Assembly (NCBI RefSeq): GCF_029407905.1
Contig: NC_073629.1
Span: 52,436,801-52,500,800 of the forward strand
Reading direction: 5' to 3'
Length of the DNA: 64,000 nt
DNA from: Bubalus kerabau
Lineage: Eukaryota > Chordata > Mammalia > Artiodactyla > Bovidae
Under the pieces are notes generated by a model. The model was given only the letters and a program-made list of their open reading frames with translations. It searched no databases and was not told the DNA's origin. Shown piece after piece: positions 43,457-56,173 of the stretch (position 1 is the stretch's first letter; each line of letters begins with the position of its first letter). A program made the translations under genes and the position numbers.

Positions 43457-44449
43457 CTCTTTTTTTAAATCCAGGGTTGGGACCAACAGCTGTTCTAGCT
43501 TGGGCAGGGAAACTTGATATAATGGTGTACATTTTTACCCTGGTCTGCTCTTAGAGCAAATTTGAAATGGTTGTTTTGGAAAATGTGCTACAAACTTATC
43601 TCTAGACCTTCGCACCAGAGCAGTTAGTTCAGCCGAGCAAATCCTTGGCACTTGACGTGCATCTTTCATAACAGTACTTTGATGCTGTGACTTGATGCCT
43701 TGAAATCAGCACAACAGAATGGTGCTTGAAGAGCAGTGTTTACTTTGATCATTTTTCAACTTCTGTGCCCTAGCCTTTTCACGGAGTACAAATTGCTTTA
43801 CCAGAGTTATGGGGCTGCAGCCCATGGACTGTTTTTGTAGTCTGGTTGCTGTGGTGATTCTTAGCCTTCCATGAAACTCCTTCTCCAGGGAAACAGCAAC
43901 CTTTGCAGCTGTCTCAACCTTTTTGGTGGTGTATCTGGTGGAGGTCTTCATCAAGCTTGTAGCAAGCCTGAGAGTGGTTGATTTGTGTCAGGGTAAACAA
44001 ATACATGGAAACAAGGCATCTCATTCTGGACAAAGCAAACAGCTTCCCTATCCTTCTCCCAAATCATATGGGGACTTTGAAGTATCTCCAAGTCCGGCTG
44101 AAGCCCAGAGTTTAGTGAGCCATGGAGATGCTGTTGGTCATGATTATGACATGAGCAAGAGCTTTGGGAGAATGACTGATGAAGTCTGTAGAGTTGCCAG
44201 GTGAAGAGAAGGTGGTGGCAATGGAGAAGCTTAATGGGGCTTGTGTGTGCCCAGACAGGAGAAGCTGGTTTAGGAAGAAAAGTGGGCTGAGTCTAGGGAG
44301 GCCAGCAGTTTGATGTTTAGGGAACTGTGAGAAAAGCTGTTTTGACTTTAAACTTCAGTGGAGGACAATAAAGACAAAACCTTCCTTCCATAGGAACCAA
44401 GGGAATGGAGAAAAATTTTTAATAAACTATGACTTTAGAGGGTGGAAGT
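43457..44449. other. Unassigned intron block
   Basis: Two open frames face each other here (43706-43954 minus, 43923-44204 plus), slightly longer than surrounding chance frames. Neither resembles a protein I know, and no poly-A tail, target duplication or splice context supports a processed pseudogene. Confidence 0.35.
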
Positions 44450-44705
44450 AATGATAGTGAATACTTAAGCAGCACTTACTATGTGCGGGTACCAGTCACT
44501 GTTCTAAGTGTTTTATATGCAAGACATGTTTAATCCTTTGCCATCTGATGGAATAAGCACACGTATTATCCCCATGTTATATAGTTGGTGAAACTGATGC
44601 CCATAGAGTCTTAACAGGCTCAAGGCCCTAAGGCTGGTAAGTGGAAAGCCCCGAGTCCAGCTGGCTCTGAGTCACTGCTCTTAACCACTGGGTCAAACTG
44701 CCTGT
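44450..44705 (-). repeat. MIR SINE, nearly full length
   Basis: In reverse: AGCAGCACTTACTATGTGCG, CACTGTTCTAAGTGTTTTAT, TATTATCCCCATGTTATATAG, GGCTGGTAAGTGGAAAGC and GCTCTTAACCACTGGGTCA. It is among the most complete MIR copies here. Confidence 0.88.
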
Positions 44706-44817
44706 AATTTAGGAAGGAAGGCAGAATGACCTGAAGGATTGGATTACAGGAGACATTGGCCAACTTGCTTGGAAGAAAATGTAGATCTTGGAAGAAATTA
44801 AATTATGCTGTAGAATA

Positions 44818-44995
44818 TGTTTATTGATTCATTCGCTTGTCCATTCATTCATCGTTAAGTATTATGTAGTGCTTCCCAAGTGCAGACTTGACTAGGCTCC
44901 AGGGTGATAAGAAAAAAGTCCCATTCCCTCTTCTCAGATAATTTGTATATTAACTTAATACAAGGCAGCAGGTGCTAGATACTGTAAGAAGGGTT
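44818..44995 (-). repeat. L2 LINE 3' relic
   Basis: TCCATTCATTCATCGTTAAGTATTATG, then CAGGGTGATAAGAAAAAAGTCCCATTCCCTC, fits the reversed L2 3' end. Confidence 0.55.
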
Positions 44996-45182
44996 AACTG
45001 GACAGAGGTCAGGAGCACCCACAGGGAAGAGCTGTCTTCTTCATTCTTGGGGCACCGATGACATGAAGCCTTCTTCAAGAGTGTGGTATTTTTTCTGTGA
45101 GGTGAACAAAATTGATCCCAGGTGAAAATACGAAGCTGTAGTTAAATTCAGTGCGTTAATACATACCTCTGCCTCTTTCTAA

Positions 45183-45393
45183 GGGCTTCCATGGTGGCTG
45201 AGTGGTAAAGAATCCTTCTGCCCATGCAGGAGACACAGGTTTGATTCCTGGGTTGGGAAGATGCCTTAGAGAAGGAAATGGCAACCCATTGTAGTATTCT
45301 TTACCTGGGAAATCCCATATACAGAGGAGCCTGGTGGTCTACAGTCCATAGGGGTCTCAAAAGAGTCGGACATGACTTAGTGACTAACAACAA
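45183..45393 (+). mobile_element. Bov-tA SINE with 9-bp target duplication
   Basis: Head GGGCTTCCATGGTGGCTGAG, GGTTTGATTCCTGGGTTGGG, body, and end GTGACTAACAACAA. CCTCTTTCT flanks it at 45172-45180 and 45394-45402. Confidence 0.93.
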
Positions 45394-45689
45394 CCTCTTT
45401 CTGAACAGAATTGACAGGTCTAATCTGGTGAGATTGCATATGGTTTGTCCTTGAGAATTTCCAAACCACAGTATATCAGTATGTCTAATTTGTGAACAGT
45501 GCTGGTAGGCATGAGTTATAGGGTAATGATGGAGAGCACTTTACAAGAAGGAAAAGGTTGAGAAGGCCTGGGGGATCCATCTTTGTATGGAGTAAGTTCC
45601 TATGATGCCTCAGGTGATGACTGCAAAGTTCCCGAGATATATTGAGGGCCTGTCTATAACTAATGTGTAATTTTAAACTATGTGACAAG

Positions 45690-45885
45690 TGTGTTTCTAG
45701 TGCTTACAAGTATTTATTTATTCCTCATAAAAAGTAGTCACTATTCTGTTTTTTAGATGAAGAAATAGCAGCACAGAGAGGTCAAGCAGTTTGCCTGGTC
45801 ACACAGCTAAGGATAGTGGAGCTGGAATTGAATGCAAGGAGTAGGCTGCAAGTGTCCATGCTCTCAATCATTATGTGATTCTGAT
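45690..45885 (-). repeat. MIR SINE relic
   Basis: TTTTTTAGATGAAGAAATAGCAG, CACAGAGAGGTCAAGCAGTT, TGCCTGGTCACACAGCTAAG and TGGAATTGAATGCAAGGAG are reverse MIR blocks. Confidence 0.82.
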
Positions 45886-47171
45886 TAGTCATATTTCACT
45901 TAATGGGTTTCATTTTAAGTCATAAAGTATTCATCAGAACAGTCTGTTAGATGCTAAGGCATTCCTAAGTTTAGCTTGAGGCTGATGTCAGACCCCCTCC
46001 TTCCCATGAAACGTCTGGTCATTCACTGTTCTAAAAGGGACTGTATTCACATTGTACATCATGCTTTATGTCTCAGTACTGACTGGGAACCTTTCATGGT
46101 AAGTGGATAATTAATAGAAAAAAGAAACAAAAATCATAGAGTTTAGCTACTTGTTAAACTCTGGTTTGAAAAGTTTGTTTGCTTAAGGATGTGGAATCTG
46201 ATGGTGACTTTGATTTTAGTAGGTTTCCTTGTTTTAAAAACAAAGTTATTTTAAAATTTTATCCCCCGAAAATAGGTCTGAAAATTTTAACTTTTCATCA
46301 TCTTTCTTCCAGAGAATAATAAAATTTCCCTCACATGTTGGAGTTTACAAAGAATTATGTTTGTCATAATATAAATTATTTAACCTTCTCAACTCTCCTA
46401 TGTGACTACTCTGATTTCTTTTGAGGTAAGAGGAGATTTAATTTAATATATCTTAGGAAGAATAATGGCTTGTTCAAAGCTAGTTCTAATTTTAGAACCT
46501 GGGCTTATAAGCAAGAGACAACAAGCTCCCACAGACTCAAATATCCTAAGACATAGACAGATGGGACCTGAACCTACCAGGATGGTATTCTGAGCTCTTT
46601 ATGAGATACTGATGAACTGTCATCACTTCCATATTAGATTTGCTTTATCCTAGTATCATTTTCTTTAGAAATAATTACTGTTGAGAAGGATTCTCAAGTA
46701 TTTTACTGTATTGCTTGCTAAATATATAGACTTTAAAAAAATATCTGGCAGACTTCTTTAGAGAGTAAATGAAATAAGTGAGTGAAGTGATTCTGAAAGT
46801 CTTAAGAAAAGTATTCAGTAATGAAGTTATGGAAGCCCTAGCTTCTAGGATCAGAAGGGGGTCTTAATGGTCATTCAATCCAGTTTTATCCTTGTGTGTG
46901 TCTTTTGTTTCTAAAATGACTCTGACAGACACTCACCCAGCCAATACAAGTTGTTCAGAAAATTGAGAAGGAGTAGAAGAAACAAGAAAATGTATCACAT
47001 TGACAGATTCTGCCTGTTTCTTTCAGACACCTTTAGGTCTAATCTGTCCTGCTTGGGAACCCTGCTCAGCCAAGCTGGTGTCACTTCCCCCAACCCTTGA
47101 CATCTTCTCTCCCCACACACCCTGGACATATTGCAGTTCTTGGTTGGTTTTATATTGAATATTATCATCAC
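45886..47171. other. AT-rich intron block, nothing firm
   Basis: Possible very old MIR around 46340-46510 (GGCTTGTTCAAAGCTAG), not confident. No exon recognised. Confidence 0.4.
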
Positions 47172-47268
47172 TTCCAGGAGTTGGTGATGGATAGGGAAAC
47201 CTGGCATGCTGCAGGTCATGGGGTCACAAAGAGTCAGTCAGACACGACTAAGCAACTGAACTGGACTT
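47172..47268 (+). mobile_element. BovB LINE terminal fragment
   Basis: About 95 bp: CAGGAGTTGGTGATGGATAG, GGAAACCTGGCATGCTGCAG and ACACGACTAAGCAACTGAAC, the last part of BovB including the tail. Confidence 0.88.
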
Positions 47269-47289
47269 ACTGATCATCACCTCTTCATG

Positions 47290-47425
47290 TAGTTGACTTT
47301 CTCTGGATTGTGGTGACCACCTTGGGGAAAGATAGGCTGCATCTTATTCCATTTTTGTGTTCAGGAATGGGTATGGTGCCTGGCACATCATAGGTACGTA
47401 ATTAATGCTGTTTGAATAAATGAAA
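47290..47425 (+). repeat. L2 LINE 3' end
   Basis: GGTGCCTGGCACATCATAGG, then AATTAATGCTGTTTGAATAAATG, is the typical forward L2 3' terminus. Confidence 0.72.
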
Positions 47426-47639
47426 AACATGCACAGGAAACACAGGTACCATCTGAAGCCAGCTTTGTGTGTTCCTGAGCTTTGACTGCCTTAGATCTGG
47501 AGTCATGAGGGCTGGTGCGAGCACTCAGCCTACGAGGATACACTGAGTTCCTTGTACTATCATGTAAAGCTTTTTCTAGAAGAGACTTGAAACTCAAGAA
47601 TTGGTCAGGTTTATCCTGCATGAAAGCTTAAATCACATT

Positions 47640-48062
47640 TTTTTTTAATTGTGTGGTAATAAAGAGCCACATAATATAATATTTACCATTTTAACCATTT
47701 TAAAGTAGGCAGTTGAGTGAAATTTGTGCATTCATGATGTAGTGCAAATATCGCCACTGTTTTGTTCCAACAGTCCCGGCCCTGGCAATGACTTCTTATC
47801 TCTATGGATTCACCTGCTCTGAACATTTCAAATAAATGGACTCATACAGCATATGGCCTTTTGTGCTGACTTTTTTCACTTTGCATGTTTTCAAGATTCA
47901 TCTGTGTTGTAGTGTATATCAGAACTTTATTCTTTTTATTGGTGAATAAGATTCCATTGTATGGATATACCACATTTTGTTTATTTCATTTCATGTTTTT
48001 ATGGAGAGATTTGTCACTGAGTCAGATTTCTTATTTCTGGCCAAATATCATGAATGGTAGAG
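47640..48062 (-). mobile_element. L1M 3' fragment
   Basis: Reverse L1M 3' end: GAGTGAAATTTGTGCATTCA, TATCTCTATGGATTCACCTG, TTTCAAATAAATGGACTCAT, GTTTTCAAGATTCATCTGTG and GATTCCATTGTATGGATATA. Truncated and old. Confidence 0.88.
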
Positions 48063-49389
48063 AATCTTAATTATTTCTTCAAGATCCTGGTTATTTTGGA
48101 ATATTTAAATTTATAATCTAAGCCTGAATATTTTGTAATGCAAGCACCCCATCCTTTTCCCATTTTGGCTCTATTTACTGCTTAGTGGTGGTATTTTCAA
48201 AAGATGAGTCAAAGACAGAATGGTAGACTGTAGTAGTTTTGCTGAAAATGAGAAGTGGAAGACTAGTGGCTGTTGACTTAATAGATGCATTTGGATCTTC
48301 ACTGAATTATGAACCAGAGCTTAAGCTGTCTGATTCTGATATTTCTTTTAGAACCTTCCAGACTTTGGTCAGGATTTGAAATTTTCTTCATAGACGTATT
48401 ATGGAAGAGTTGCTTTTATCTGCTTTATTTGCATGGGAAACTAAGTCTTTGTAACACTGCTGTGCCTTCTGTGTTTCTAAAGTACTCAGTAAAATTCAGA
48501 GATTATAAGCTTTTTAAAAAGTCATTTTATGTATAAAAATGAGACTATGCATAAATAGTTAAGATAATTAATATTTCCAGATATTAAGGTAAAACCTCAT
48601 ATTTCCTAATGTCAAATATGGGAGACAATTTTAATTATTCACTTGGAAAAGAATGTCCTTTTCTCTGTTGCTCTGTAACTCACTGATTCCCAGTGAGTGA
48701 CTTGACTTATCAGGGTTTCAATTGGTTGACTATATGTATGATATTGACAGAATTATTGAATCTTCATTATTGGGAAATGAATGACTGTGTGTAAGTTATG
48801 ATTTGAAAATCAAATGGTTTGTGTTCGAGTTTGCACTCGTTTCATTTTGAGATAAAATCTCTGCCGTGACACTCAATTCTGATTTACCTGTAAATAAATG
48901 TCAAGAGGATCATTCTTGATCTAAATAAGGAATGTTGTTCAGGTTTCTTACAACTTAGTCTTCTGCTTCTTTCTTTTACTTTTTATTTTCCTTTTTCCTT
49001 CAGGTTATTAATATGTGCTGAAATGATTTCTAAGAGTATAACATAACTATAATGAATTTGTTACCAGGTCCAGCTCGTTACTGTAGCTTGTCCCTTTCCA
49101 GTTAGAGCAAATGTAATAAACTACTTTTAATAGTGCCTGAAGAAAATAGAAAATTCAACCCCTTTAATATTGGCTTTAGGAAGATGTGATCCCATCCTAG
49201 ACACTTATCAACTACAGCATGCCAAATTCTGTATGCATATTTTGGCAACCTTCCCTCTGCTTTCTGTGATCATAGATCTTACCCTGAAAACTCATTGCAA
49301 GGCTTAGAGAAAACTTAACTCTGAGAAGGAAAACAGTACTGAACTCTAGTGTAAACACTTTAAACCACATTTACTCTATTGTGCATTAG
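48063..49389. other. AT-rich intron block, nothing recognised
   Basis: No repeat, exon or motif I can support. Confidence 0.4.
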
Positions 49390-49472
49390 CCTGTTCTGAC
49401 ATAGTTCATTGCCTGAATTAAAAGCATTTAAAGTTCTGTGCCTCTAAGAGACAATAGAACATATGGTCAAAA
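49390..49472 (+). repeat. Copy 1 of an unidentified repeat family
   Basis: Shares an ordered series of words with 52420-52502, including TGCCTGAAT, a TTCTxTGCCT core and GTAGAAC/ATAGAAC followed by TGGTCAAA. Identity is roughly three quarters by eye. Two copies in one intron imply a dispersed family or an old segmental duplication; I cannot name it. Confidence 0.55.
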
Positions 49473-50619
49473 AATAATGCTTTTTCAGGAAAAATACTCC
49501 CAAGGCAGAGATAACATGTTTTCTCACCTTTGACGTCTGAGTTATTTGTTCTCCTTTTCTCAAGGATGGGTCATGTAATGTTGAAGCTAAAATTCCTCTA
49601 AAACATTTCCATTTAAAATTATGACCTGGCTGGATGAAACCAGAATAACCTTAGGGGGCTGTTACTGTGACTTTCAGGAGTTGTTTGCTAGAGCTTTCAA
49701 AGGAAACCAGACTTTACAAAATTCCCAAGATTTTCCTACAGTGACCAGAATTTAGTTTCCTTAGAGAATGCTTTGGTCTAATCCATATATCAACTGGGAG
49801 GCCCTGGAGCTCAAGGAATGATTGGCTCACACCTCTGTCTGCTAATTCTGATTGTAGAAACCCAGAGGAGGGTATATTTCTGCAGATGTCCAGAGCCTTA
49901 GCATTCTCGTGGCCCTCTCCACTTTCTGGGTATATAACTTTACATGTGGCATGTCTGAGATACACTTGATTCACTTGGATTTGAAAGGCAACCAACACCA
50001 TCTTGACTGCCATAATGCATTCGTTCATGAGAATGGTGAGCATTATTAAAGCTTTTGTAGAGGAGATAGAAGGAGATAGTATTCATAAAAATACTTGTTG
50101 ACCCATCCCTGTGGATTTCACTGACCTCTCAGCTTGTACTGGCCTTCTGTTGTCTTGCTCACAACTTAATCCTCTTCCTTTCTTCTCTATCTTCCTCTCT
50201 TTTCCAGAAGCAAAATAATTCCTGCCTCTTACTCCTTTAGAGCAATTCCCCATCACCCCCTCTGCGCTATGGCCAAACCCAAGATTAAGAATGAGGTGGG
50301 AATCAAGACATAAATTGGCTGGGTGGATGAGAAACATGTTCATGTATGCACTTCCACTTACAACATTACTTAACCCTCCAAATTGTATATAATTATTTTA
50401 TATTCTTAGGTTAATCATGCTTCCATTATGGCTTGAAACTATACGTACCTTCTATTTTTGTCTGGCTATTGATTATGAAGACTGATAAACACCTTTTACT
50501 ATTGTGAAAAAAAAGAATGAGATGGGAAGGTAGGGAGAAGGAAAGAGACAAACATTCCATTCTGTTCTTATGAATAGACTATGAATATTTTTAAGAATAA
50601 AACAAGTTCATTCTATTCT
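49473..50619. other. Intron block, nothing recognised
   Basis: No repeat or exon supported. A 109-codon minus-strand frame at 49714-50043 has no recognised relatives and no splice context. Confidence 0.4.
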
Positions 50620-50745
50620 TAGCACTGCCACTTTCTAGCCATATGTCTTTGGCTAGAAATTATCTAGCCAAAATTATCTCTAAGCACAAGTTTCTTCATC
50701 TTTAAAATGGGGATAACTCTATAATTATGCAAAGTAACTCTTGAT
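50620..50745 (+). repeat. MIR SINE relic
   Basis: CTGCCACTTTCTAGCCATATG, GTTTCTTCATCTTTAAAATGG and GGATAACTCTATAATTATGC, with a short internal expansion of the CTAGCCA region. Confidence 0.75.
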
Positions 50746-51420
50746 AAGAATAGCAAATCTTAACCCAATAGATGAACCGATGAATCTGCTTACTGTCTCT
50801 GAGAGATGATACTAATGCCTCTCACTACTGTTCCTATTAGCACGGCAACCAAGTCTAGTGATTTTGAACATCTGTATCTTAGTAATTACTCCTCTCTAGA
50901 TTTCTCTTTTGTGTTAGAAAGGAAACACTGTATGCCCATTCAGAATTCCTTACCAGCTTCAGGTTAATGTACTAGTCCAGGGAAATCCAAATCCCATTCT
51001 TTAACATTTAGACATCAAATTAAATTTAATCACTCCCTGCACACTGAGTGGTACATTTGCTAACTTTAAGAGGGTGTGCAAGCAGCAATTTTTATTGAGA
51101 TTCATAACTGCAGTTTGAAGATGGAAATGATTGATCCAGTACTCACATCATGTCGACACTGGGTTCTTGCTATGCCTACCTTTTAAGTTGGCTTCTACTG
51201 GTCACTCCATGATTCTCTTTATTGTACAAGTCTATTTATCATAGTAATGACAAGCAAGCTATCCTGACATCCTGTAATTATAGACATATACATGTCAAAG
51301 GAGTGGCTTACTAAACAGGTAGCAGAAATAATTTTGAGCCCATTGTAAAAAGCAGACATTGAGAGGAAATAAATGAACACAGTACATATTACAGGAAGCT
51401 TTGGTTGTATATTAGTGTTC
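50746..51420. other. Intron block, nothing recognised
   Basis: AT-rich, no diagnostic features. Confidence 0.4.
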
Positions 51421-52320
51421 AGTTCACTTCAGTTCAGTCACTCAGTCATGTCCTTCTCTTTGCGACCCCGTGAATCACAGCACACCAGGCCTCCCTGTCC
51501 ATCACCAACTCCCGGAGTTCACTCAAACTCATGTCCATTGAGTCAGTGATGCCATCCAGCCATCTCATCCTCTGTCGTCCCCTTCTCCTCCTGCCCCCAA
51601 TCCCTCCCAGCATCAGAGGCTTTTCCAATGAGTCAACTCTTCGCATGAGGTGGCCAAGGTACTGGAGTTTCAGCTTTAGCATCATTCCTTCCAAAGAAAT
51701 CCCAGGGCTGATCTCCTTCAGAATGGACTGGTTGGATCTGCTTGCAGTCTGAGGGACTCTCAAGAGTCTTCTCCAACCACCACAGTTCAAAAGCATCAAT
51801 TCTTCAGCGCTCAGCTTTCTTCACAGTCCAACTCTCACATCCATACATGACCACTGGAAAAACCATAGCCTTGACTAGACAGACCTTTGTTGGCAAAGTA
51901 ATGTCTCTGCTTTTGAATATGCTATCTAGGTTGGTCATAACTTTCCTTCCAAGGAGTAAGCGTCTTTTAATTTCATGGCTGCAATCACCATCTGCAGTGA
52001 TTTTGGAGCCCCAAAAAATAAAGTCTGCCACTGTTTCCCCATCTATTTCCCATGAAGTGATGGGACCAGATGCCATGATCTTTGTTTTCTGAATGTTGAG
52101 CTTTAAGCCAACTTTTTCACTTTCCTCTTTCACTTTCATCAAGAGGCTTTTGAGTTCCTCTTCACTTTCTGCCATAAGGGTGGTGTCATCTGCATATCTG
52201 AGGTTATTGATATTTCTCCCAGCAATCTTGATTCCAGCTGTGCTTCTTCCAGCCCAGCATTTCTCATGATGTACTCTGCATATAAGTTAAATAAGCAGGG
52301 TGACAATATGCAGCCTTGAG
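51421..52320 (-). mobile_element. BovB LINE, 5'-truncated, comparatively well preserved
   Basis: About 900 bp from the tail (GTTCAGTCACTCAGTCATGT) to just beyond RT motif C. Minus-strand frames 52175-51804 (starting MAESEEELKSLLMKVKEESE) and 51799-51446 (SNQSILKEISPGISLEGMML) are the BovB C-terminus, separated by one stop. The YADD-encoding stretch around 52183-52196 is intact here, unlike in the 32-35 kb copy, but the element lacks its 5' two thirds. Confidence 0.95.
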
Positions 52321-52419
52321 TGTTTGGAATCGATCTATTGATCTAAGCAAACATTTTTTCATGTTAATCACTTTGCCAGTATTAAGTTCCTTCAGTTTTT
52401 CTAGAAGTTTAATTCCTAA

Positions 52420-52502
52420 CTGTTCTAATACAATTGACTTGCCTGAATGAAAATCACTTAAAATTCTATGCCTGTAAAAGATAGTAGAACTCTTGGTCAA
52501 AT
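52420..52502 (+). repeat. Copy 2 of an unidentified repeat family
   Basis: Pairs with 49390-49472 (see there). It lies just beyond the truncated end of a BovB copy. Confidence 0.55.
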
Positions 52503-53014
52503 TTCTGTCTTTGTTATCTATCCCTGAGAAAGAGAACATGCTCCAGGGTTTTCTTCATGTTTCATGTATTTGTATTCACATAACTGTAAAAAATAATAAG
52601 TAAAATCACTCTGTTTTCTTGGCAGACATTCACTGTTTGCCTAGTGTGATTCCCCTCTATGGCATAGGTGGTGCTCTGCCCTGTCCTGTACACACAACAG
52701 AGGGGGATAATCAGGGTGTTTATTCTCACAAAGCCTGGGCATGGCCTCGAAATTCTGTCCAGCACACGTTCCAGGCAGCCCCCACCGTTTGTTTTGGGAG
52801 CATGAGTTGGTGTCTGTTTGCTTTTCTTGACTGTGTTTTAAAGTTCAAATAGAACTTGGTAGTGAAATTAATGTCCTCCTTATCGATGCATCGCCCCTCC
52901 CCCCATCACTTTCTGGCCAGGAAAATGCAACCATTTGACTCTGTAACCATTACTTGAGTCACATTTCATGAATAGCTGTCATTGGTGCTTCCTTTTACTC
53001 ATCTTTCAGAAACC
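52503..53014. other. Intron block, nothing recognised
   Basis: Contains a short C-run (52896-52903) and chance frames only. Confidence 0.4.
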
Positions 53015-53130
53015 ATGTTGCCTGCTCACTAGATATCTAGCCCTGTGCTAGCCCCAGTGATGCAGAAATGAGTGTGACTTAGTTTCTGCCTTTGAAGAGT
53101 GCCCTGAGGGTTTCACAGTGTAAGGCGGGG
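53015..53130 (-). repeat. L2 LINE 3' relic
   Basis: GCCCTGTGCTAGCCCCAGTG, ATGCAGAAATGAGTGTGACT and TTTCTGCCTTTGAAGAGTG fit a reversed L2 3' end. Confidence 0.6.
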
Positions 53131-54089
53131 AGTCAGTGTCTTGCAGAGTAGAAACTGGAGCGTGGTCTGTGGGCATGGCCCTGGACCCGGCTCTGTCTGT
53201 GGGGCAGGGAGGATTTCACTGCAGGCTGCATTTTGAGCTGGGTGCACTTGTTGGTCCAGGGGCTGGCTGGAGGGTGCTGCAGGCGAGAATCCGAAAGACT
53301 GTGGTGTGTTAGTGACAGAGACAGTTCCATTTTCAGATGGCAGATGCTTAGTGCTCAAGGACAATGGGAAAGTGACTGTCTGTGTTCCCAGCCTTGCTGT
53401 CAGCCCCATCCATACCTCGGGACACCTGGAGTCTCCCCTTTCTCAGCCTCTTTTTCCTATAGTGACTAAGCAGTGGGCCACTCTGGGAGGCAGGGCCAGG
53501 GTCCCTAGAATCCCCTTGCAACTCTCCCAGCCAAGACTCCTTTAGAGGGTCATGACCTGTAGCTTCAGAAATATTCCTCTGTTTATACGAGCTCTTGTCT
53601 CTCAACCTCCAATGCAAATTTAGTTCCGAATATTTTTCCAGGGCATTCAAAATATAGACAGGCAGACTTATTTCTGCATTATATTTCAGACTTTCATTTG
53701 AGGGCCTTTCTTCCCTATTTTGTGGTTTTATTAGATTATTTTCACAGTCTCCTGGGGAATCCTGAATCCTGTCCTTGCTGAGGGGAGGAAGACTTAGTTT
53801 TGGAATTGACTGGCTGTGTCCCTCTCATCATGTTAAATGTCTCAAGACAAAACCATTGGGAAGGAGCATGATGTCATTTGTCATAGAGGTGAAGTCAAAA
53901 GAACTCAAAACCTTAATGCCAATGAGGCTAAGGTGAATGGTCAGTTGACTTTTTAGGGTAGGGTGGAGACACTAGGGGTCAAAATTCCTTGAATTTAACA
54001 TTTAACTGATTGATGTTCTAGAAATTCAGAGAAATGTAAAAATAAAATTATAAGGAAATGTTTTAAAGTTCCAGATCCAATCCTTCAAG
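53131..54089. other. Moderately GC-rich intron block
   Basis: Between about 53130 and 53660 GC is higher and several frames overlap on both strands (up to 100 codons). No protein family, splice context or repeat is recognised. It may be a relic or regulatory sequence; unsupported. Confidence 0.35.
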
Positions 54090-54199
54090 AATATTTTTTT
54101 TTTTTAATTTTATTTTATTTTTAAACTTTACATAACTGTATTAGATTTGCCAAATATCAAAATGAATCCGCCACAGGTTTACATGTGTTCCCCATCCTG
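54090..54199 (-). mobile_element. Ruminant L1 3'-end fragment
   Basis: Reverse orientation: a T-rich tail, TTTAAACTTTACATAACTGT, GATTTGCCAAATATCAAAATG, AATCCGCCACAGGTTTACAT and GTGTTCCCCATCCTGA. Very short insertion. Confidence 0.85.
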
Positions 54200-55667
54200 A
54201 AATCTTTTTATACCAATTCCCAGATGGCAAAAGACAAGCAATGGTAAATAAAATGTCAGCTGTAGGGGTTCCTCAGATTGGAATACCCTTTAAAACATAG
54301 CAGAGCAACTAACTACCGTTCCCCACTCCCGGCAACTGGTTGCATATTTCAAGTGCATCTGAATCAGATTTGAGTTTGAAAGTCCCATTGCTCAAATGTA
54401 AGGGAAATTCGAGTTCAGCTGTGGTTACCCTGGTGTCCTGAAGTAGGTTGAGTCCGGCTGTGTAAATGATGAGTGCTATGGGAATCAGATGTAGGATGTT
54501 TTCAGTTACTGCCAACGCCGTTGCTAAGTGGTTGTCTGCTTACTTCTGAAGAGGGCATAGATATGGCTATACACACACCAGGGTGGGAGTTTATGGGTCT
54601 TGTTTATAGACACAGTGCTGGAGTGCTTCTCTTATCTGTCTTCGTGTAAACTGATTGTTGGATCATCCATTTCAGACCAGTATTTGGTCTGATTTTAGAG
54701 AACAGAAGTCCCTCTGGTTGTGTTTTGGATGACTTCACTGTTTCATGGGTCCATAGGGGCTCTTAGAAGAATCAGAAATGTTGAAATGGAACTTCACTGA
54801 CACGTTAGCAAAATTAGACAACTGTTAGACTTTTGTATCAGTTTCTTTGCTTGCTTTGCTTTTGTTTGTTTTAACAAACCCCAAGAGGAGGGGATATAAC
54901 TAATAAGAAATTTTTGAAATCACTGTGGTAGAAATAATCTTGCATCTCTGCCATGAATCCTGGAAAATTCAAAACAAGTTTTCATATGGCATCTTTCCAT
55001 CAAGAGAGTGGTGTTCTTTTCTGTAAGAAAGTACATAATTCATTTAGATAAAGTGATTTACAGGGTTTGCTGCAATGTATGGTTTTTGCTTATCACAGAT
55101 AATCTGTGGAGAACCGAGTCTTCACCCAAACAAGGTCCAAAGAAAGCCCTTCCTGTTGTTTTCTGGTGATAACGTGGCAAGGACACGCTTCCTAAATGGG
55201 AGACAGGAAGTTTGTCTTCCCACTCAGAGGCTTTATGCTCCTGAGAGTTGGCCTTGACTTTAGTCAAAACTGTGTTCGGATTCCCCAGAAGAGTATTCAA
55301 AAAAGATTTACTTTGAATTTCTTTGTAAAATAGAACTACATTAATTACATCTAATAGTTTGTTGAAGTGCACAGATAGCCTCATAAGACCTAATATCAAC
55401 AGATGTCATGGAGCAGATTAGACTAAACGGTTTTCCTGTAGTTTCAGTAGTGTATGAGGAACAACGTCTACATCAGAGGTGTGACAGATCAGATTTACTG
55501 GTATTTTCTCATGACATTCAGAAGACTGAATATTCAGCACTGTTTGAGACAAACCTGATTAGCACTGGAACTCTTGGACAGGGCTTTTTGCACTGCTGTA
55601 TGATCAAGTATGCTTTCAAGAAGTCACTGAAATTCCAGAAGCTACATGTGAAAATTTTTTAATTCTG
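54200..55667. other. Intron block, nothing recognised
   Basis: Chance frames only (for example a 113-codon minus-strand frame at 55058-55399). No repeat family recognised. Confidence 0.4.
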
Positions 55668-55890
55668 CATGTGTACTAAGTTGCGTCAGTCATGTCTGAC
55701 TCTGTGTGACCCTATGGACTATAGCCCTCCAGGCTCCTTTGTCCATGGGATTCTCCAGGCAAGAATACTGGAGTGGGTTGCCATGACCTTCTCCAGGGGA
55801 TCTTCCTGACACAGGGATTGAACCCCTGTCTCTTATGTCTCCTGCACTGGCAGGCAAGTTCTTTACTGCTAGCACCACCTGGGAAGCCTC
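55668..55890 (-). mobile_element. Bov-tA SINE
   Basis: Reverse Bov-tA: GTCAGTCATGTCTGACTCTG, CAGGCAAGAATACTGGAGTG, GGGATTGAACCCCTGTCTC and the head CACCACCTGGGAAGCCTC. Confidence 0.95.
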
Positions 55891-56173
55891 TTTTAGTTCT
55901 GAGTTGTCATCTATTATGTTCTTTCCCTGAGGGGATAATATTTTAAAAGTAGAGGTGTAATTTCTAGTTTGATTAGAGAGACTAATTTTGTTTCTGTTTC
56001 TGTGATTAGAATTTTCCTGCTCTTCTATAGTATATTCTTAACATTAACATGGGTTAATGGTTACTTAACCTGGAGTTCATGGGTCCTGCAGTGGATGTAT
56101 TTCCCTGACACGGTCAGAAAGTTTTATGTGTCTGTGGGGTATTTTGGTGTGTGTATGTGTGGAAGGTGTATGT

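Noticed and set aside
43706..44204. Facing open frames considered as a processed pseudogene
   Set aside because: I could not match either to a known protein, and there is no poly-A tail or target duplication around them.
51446..52175. Two long minus-strand frames that could be called a reverse transcriptase gene
   Set aside because: They are the C-terminal part of a 5'-truncated BovB copy with a stop between them, not a host gene.
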